A stretch of 64,000 nucleotides of DNA from Candidatus Thorarchaeota archaeon (GTDB lineage: Archaea > Asgardarchaeota > Thorarchaeia > Thorarchaeales > Thorarchaeaceae). Of this stretch, positions 60,988 to 64,000 are shown one piece after another (within the stretch, counting starts at the first letter, position 1; each line of letters starts with the position of its first letter). The translations under genes were made by a program, and so were the position numbers. The DNA is taken from the NCBI GenBank assembly GCA_011364905.1, contig RDNZ01000005.1, positions 49,313 through 113,312 of the forward strand, read 5' to 3'. The notes below the pieces were generated by a model. It was not told the origin of the DNA and searched no databases. It saw only the letters and a list, made by a program, of their open reading frames with translations.

Positions 60988-61968
60988 TCAGAATCGTGAC
61001 GCTTTATCAGTGCGGACGATTTTGACTGATTTCCCGCGATAGGGAAGGATTGTTTGTAGCGCTTCGAAATAGGGTATACCGAGTTCGGTGGCAATCTCCT
61101 GAAGCGTTCTCTTTCCATCGCACAGCTCGAGTATTGTGCGATCCTTCTTCTTGACCTTATCGATGTTTCCTTCGAAAACAGGGAGCTCAATAATCTCTTT
61201 CTGACTTGGCTCTTGCTCCTCAGGGCATTCAACCCAGAGGACTCCATGCGAGATGCACCATTCAACAATCTGGATGATCTTTTCCATTGGTCGGGCAAGA
61301 TGTTCAGCCAGCATATAAACAGTCATCTTTTCATCAACAACCAGAAGAACATCAACTCCGACATTAGCGAATTCACGCTTGATGGAAGTGTTGAGCTTAG
61401 TGTCCAAAGTGACAGAGTCTCTGTAATTCTCACCTCTATGAACCACACATCCATGTCGTACTTCGACAGGTTCCTCAGTTGGCTCCGCTTGGATTCCGAT
61501 AGGTGCTGTTTCAGACGGAGCGCTTGGCATTGATGTACTTTCAACAACATCATGTTGCATTTCAGGCATGGTTGACTCGACATCAACTGATGATTCTTTC
61601 TCCAGATTAGGAGTCACTTCCTCTTCTTCACTCAGGCCAGTTGGAGGCGGAGGCAAGTCAACTTCCATAAGAAGATCGACAACAGCCTTGGTTCTAGAGA
61701 GTGCGCCTCCAAGCTGAAAGTCAGGCTCGAAAAGAACTGCTAGCACCCATTTCGGATTAACTCTTGCGAGTATGACTATTCCCTGATTTGTCATGATGTT
61801 TACGAGCTTTAGGTCACTTCCGTGAATTCTAAGAGTTCCCTTGATTTGAGGAAGTACTTCATCCGGCAATGAGAACGATAGGAATGGATGGCCATCACTG
61901 GTAATGAGTGCGTACCCATTAACTGATTCATCAAATTTCAGTTTGGTAAGTACTCGTTCCAGTTGCAC
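60988..61968 (-). CDS. Roadblock/LC7-winged-helix protein (pair B)
   Basis: A 326-residue paralogue of the protein at 58.1-59.1 kb: N-terminal Roadblock-type domain (LERVLTKLKFDESVNGYALITSDGHPFLSFSLPDE, WVLAVLFEPDFQLGGALSRTKAVVDLL), the same PPPP linker entry (DLPPPPTG), and the same two C-terminal winged helices ending VKIVRTDKASRF. GTG 61968 follows AGGTG and matches the start of the paralogue; the frame opens at 62043 inside the PfkB gene. Confidence 0.7.
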   Translation of the reverse strand: MQLERVLTKLKFDESVNGYALITSDGHPFLSFSLPDEVLPQIKGTLRIHGSDLKLVNIMTNQGIVILARVNPKWVLAVLFEPDFQLGGALSRTKAVVDLLMEVDLPPPPTGLSEEEEVTPNLEKESSVDVESTMPEMQHDVVESTSMPSAPSETAPIGIQAEPTEEPVEVRHGCVVHRGENYRDSVTLDTKLNTSIKREFANVGVDVLLVVDEKMTVYMLAEHLARPMEKIIQIVEWCISHGVLWVECPEEQEPSQKEIIELPVFEGNIDKVKKKDRTILELCDGKRTLQEIATELGIPYFEALQTILPYRGKSVKIVRTDKASRF

Positions 61969-62014
61969 CGGCCATACACCTAACCTTGCGTTACAAATAC
62001 AAATGCTATGGAAG

Positions 62015-63130
62015 TCACTGAACTTTAAGTAGCTTTGTACCATCTACTGATAGAAGCGGACTAGACTCTAGAAATTCAGCTATATCAGATATCTTGGGAT
62101 GTGTAGCTGAAACTGAGGAAACATAGAGAGTCGCGACTGCATTAGCAAGAATTAGGCGATCTTGAGGTGGGAGAGCCAAAAGCGTACCGTAAATGTCGCC
62201 TGCGTTCCAAGCATCTCCTGCCCCACAGACAACATGACTCTCAGCAACAAATGTTGGAACAGCACACACCTCGTCGCCACTGATTGTTGCTGAGTAATAA
62301 GGAGAATGAAAATCAACTCTAACTCCAGTTTCATCTGCAATGAGCTTAGCGCCCACAAGCCAAAGTTCTGGCTTTGCTGGCATGTTTTTCCAGCGTTCAC
62401 AATCACCGGTTAATGTCTGAGCAATCCAGCCCACCTCATTCTCATTGACGCTTAAGATGTCAAGAAGGTCCCTTTTGATTACCCTTTCAATATGTTGAGG
62501 GACTATTTGGGGATTGCCTGAAGGATCTCCCAAGTCCATGAAGGTCAAAGCATCGGAAGTATCTTTTATCATTTCAAAGAGGTCATGAGCGAGGTCTGCG
62601 CCTTTTAGATTGTGATTCAAGTTCACCAGTGCTATAAGTCCACAACCCTTGATGATATCAATGTCCTCGCTTGTGAGCTCTGAAAACGAAAATTCGGAAG
62701 CTGACCCGCTGTCGCTGATCATCAAGTTGACTTTTCTGTTCTTATACTTCGTTTCGATAGAAACTGTGGATGAGAGACGACCATCAGTGTGAACATGACT
62801 CAAGTCTACACTAGGGTCAGCAAGAGCTTTTAGAAGAGATTCACCATAATTGTCAGTAGTTGCAATGAGTCTTGGACTGAGACCCAATGAAAGCAGAGCA
62901 GATACCGTATTTACTGCATTCCCTCCCTTCCGAATGAACTGCTTATTGTTGAGAAGGTTCCCACCACCCTGTTCTGCAAGTCGCTTCAATTCATCAATGA
63001 GGGACTCTAATGAGTCATACACTACGAAGTGGTCAACAAAAAAATCAGGGAGCACCACCGGATATTTCACCGATGGAGGATTCAGAAGCACTGATGTGAG
63101 TTGAGCATAGTCCAACTCGCTCATCTCCAT
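62015..63130 (-). CDS. PfkB-family sugar kinase (ribokinase-like)
   Basis: A 371-residue ribokinase-fold kinase: GGNAVNTVSALLSLGL in the substrate region, LSVNENEVGW (N-x-x-E), and the intact second signature VVCGAGDAWNAGD with the catalytic Asp. Unlike the PfkB-like protein at 50 kb it should be active. Substrate: a sugar or nucleoside, possibly ADP-dependent in archaea; not decided. Monocistronic or upstream member of the Roadblock-Bet3 B operon (48 bases from the start of that gene). Confidence 0.85.
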   Translation of the reverse strand: MEMSELDYAQLTSVLLNPPSVKYPVVLPDFFVDHFVVYDSLESLIDELKRLAEQGGGNLLNNKQFIRKGGNAVNTVSALLSLGLSPRLIATTDNYGESLLKALADPSVDLSHVHTDGRLSSTVSIETKYKNRKVNLMISDSGSASEFSFSELTSEDIDIIKGCGLIALVNLNHNLKGADLAHDLFEMIKDTSDALTFMDLGDPSGNPQIVPQHIERVIKRDLLDILSVNENEVGWIAQTLTGDCERWKNMPAKPELWLVGAKLIADETGVRVDFHSPYYSATISGDEVCAVPTFVAESHVVCGAGDAWNAGDIYGTLLALPPQDRLILANAVATLYVSSVSATHPKISDIAEFLESSPLLSVDGTKLLKVQ

Positions 63131-63148
63131 GGCACGACCCAGTCTGCT

Positions 63149-63598
63149 CTATACTTTCTTAAGAGCCGCTTTCACCATTTTGGTAATCCGGTCCTCATCG
63201 ATGCCTGTCTTTTTGGCAACCTTTGAAATGTCACAATACGCAAGGTCTTCGAAGGTCTTGATGCCTGCTTTCACAAGGAGTGGGACTTCGGTTTTGTTGA
63301 CTGCACGAAGAGAACCCAGGTCATCTGCTGGTGCAGCTGCCTTAGCCTTTGTAGGTTCGGTCTCCTCAGCCATTGAGGCAACGAGGTCTTCAAGGTCCTT
63401 CATGTATTGCTTAAGTGCAGCAACATTCTCTGGATGGACAGTCTTTCTCTTTATATCTACAATCAAGCCCATACGCCGAGCCTCGTCAACGGTGAGTCCT
63501 GCTTGTGAGGTCTCTTCCTTACTAAATCCACGACCTCTCCTTGGACGAGCATCTCGTAGAGACTTTACAGTTGGCTCAGCAATAATATCAAAGCTCAT
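63149..63598 (-). CDS. rpl13e: Ribosomal protein L13e fused to a helix-hairpin-helix tail
   Basis: A 149-residue protein. Residues 20-75 (RPRRGRGFSKEETSQAGLTVDEARRMGLIVDIKRKT) match the large-subunit protein L13e; after a linker, residues 95-149 (LRAVNKTEVPLLVKAGIKTFEDLAYCDISKVAKKTGI) form an HhH domain, which eukaryotic L13e lacks. L13e occurs in TACK and Asgard archaea and eukaryotes. ATG 63598 is 7 nt after AGGTGA; a TTG directly before it is the longer alternative. Confidence 0.82.
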   Translation of the reverse strand: MSFDIIAEPTVKSLRDARPRRGRGFSKEETSQAGLTVDEARRMGLIVDIKRKTVHPENVAALKQYMKDLEDLVASMAEETEPTKAKAAAPADDLGSLRAVNKTEVPLLVKAGIKTFEDLAYCDISKVAKKTGIDEDRITKMVKAALKKV

Positions 63599-63723
63599 CA
63601 ATCATTCACCTGACTCGGGTTCGAGCCTCCAGTCGGCTTATTAGGCTTTCGAGATGGCAGTGATTCACACATCTCACAGAAACAATGTGCGCTATACCAT
63701 TTACGTAATCAAGATGCAAGTAT

Positions 63724-64000
63724 TCAATAGAAAAGGGTCACCGATTCTTCCGCTCCTAGTGCAATGACTATCACTACCAGCCATGCCAACAAAACCATGC
63801 CCCAGTCGGATAATGTTCTGTAGATTCCTGAGGATTCAGGCAATCGGAGATCAAGATACATTAGTGGAACAGGTGGACTGAACATAATAAAGAAGATAAC
63901 TGGATTACCAGCAATCATTGGATTGTAAGGTAGACTTCCCTGTATTATCCCAATAATGTTGATTGAAACACCAATAACCAGAAACACAATGTAAAGACCA
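63724..64000 (-). CDS. Membrane protein, N-terminus beyond the window
   Basis: A C-terminal fragment of at least 91 residues: VFLVIGVSINIIGIIQGSLPYNP, GNPVIFFIMFSPPVPLMYL, then WGMVLLAWLVVIVIAL and a short tail. The frame stays open to the right edge (GLYIVFLVIG), so the true start lies outside; GTG 63987 is an internal possibility. Three transmembrane helices; family not recognised. Confidence 0.6.
   Translation of the reverse strand, partial: GLYIVFLVIGVSINIIGIIQGSLPYNPMIAGNPVIFFIMFSPPVPLMYLDLRLPESSGIYRTLSDWGMVLLAWLVVIVIALGAEESVTLFY

Noticed and set aside
1..64000. CRISPR arrays, insertion sequences, prophage or integrase genes
   Set aside because: No regularly spaced repeats, transposase, recombinase or phage proteins were seen on either strand.
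1..64000. Further in-frame TGA (Sec) codons
   Set aside because: The other gaps examined did not continue a known family across a TGA. A systematic search was not possible by eye, so this is a weak negative.

Overview
The window looks like a piece of an Asgard archaeon chromosome (Promethearchaeota; a Thorarchaeia-like lineage is a guess from gene style and base composition). The evidence is archaeal core machinery combined with eukaryote-like families. Core genes: class I LysRS, archaeal CCA-adding enzyme, TrmY, the archaeal CoA pathway, RtcB, a short XPF nuclease, a tetraether-synthase-like radical SAM protein. Eukaryote-like: ribosomal S26e and L13e, several Ras/Rab/MglA-like small GTPases, Roadblock/LC7 proteins, Bet3/TRAPP-like proteins and a TPR protein with a PCI-like winged helix. 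Shine-Dalgarno sites of the form GGTGA lie 4-8 nt before many starts, while other genes look leaderless behind a TATA box. No insertion sequence, prophage or CRISPR array was seen; the segment reads as stable, densely coding chromosome.

Layout. 0-10 kb: Tes-like radical SAM (cut by the window edge), a MazG-like protein, an unusual IleRS, an M20 peptidase and an EF-2 paralogue with a degenerate diphthamide loop. 10-19 kb: tRNA-Gln, a creatininase-family protein, an MglA-like GTPase, a PLP enzyme/MBL pair, and a tight four-gene CoA operon (pantoate kinase, phosphopantothenate synthetase, ketopantoate reductase, CoaBC) behind a leaderless promoter. 19-25 kb: Roadblock protein, a large membrane-anchored C25/gingipain-like protein, a TPR protein and a GTPase. 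25-30 kb: selD, which is a selenoprotein gene with an in-frame TGA, divergent from rtcB; then a transporter, a DNPH1-like enzyme and an OB-fold protein. 30-34 kb: a multidomain GTPase with a long acidic tail, a gap that folds into a series of hairpins (candidate RNA), and thymidylate kinase. 34-39 kb: DUF4430/ECF uptake operon behind a dyad-symmetric operator, XPF, inositol-phosphate synthase. 39-45 kb: M42 peptidase, Rab-like GTPase, a small RHH regulator, an ABC exporter, a TPR/PCI-like protein. 45-53 kb: RNA-maturation and translation genes (CCA enzyme, S26e, TrmY, LysRS), HDAC-family hydrolase, CDP-alcohol phosphotransferase with a defective-looking PfkB partner. 53-56 kb: a second ABC exporter with a membrane-bound HTH regulator. 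56-62 kb: V4R and two paralogous Roadblock-wHTH + Bet3 gene pairs, with two membrane proteins between them. 62-64 kb: PfkB kinase, L13e with an HhH tail, a truncated membrane protein.

Most notable are (1) selD, whose real N-terminus contains Sec at the catalytic Cys position, so a plain ORF call loses 48 residues; (2) the duplicated Roadblock-wHTH/Bet3 cassette, a candidate TRAPP-like or trafficking/signalling module; (3) the EF-2 paralogue without a proper diphthamide site; (4) the palindromic operators of the ECF operon and of the inositol-phosphate synthase gene; (5) the candidate structured RNA near 32.2 kb. All functional calls come from reading motifs by eye; no database search was run.
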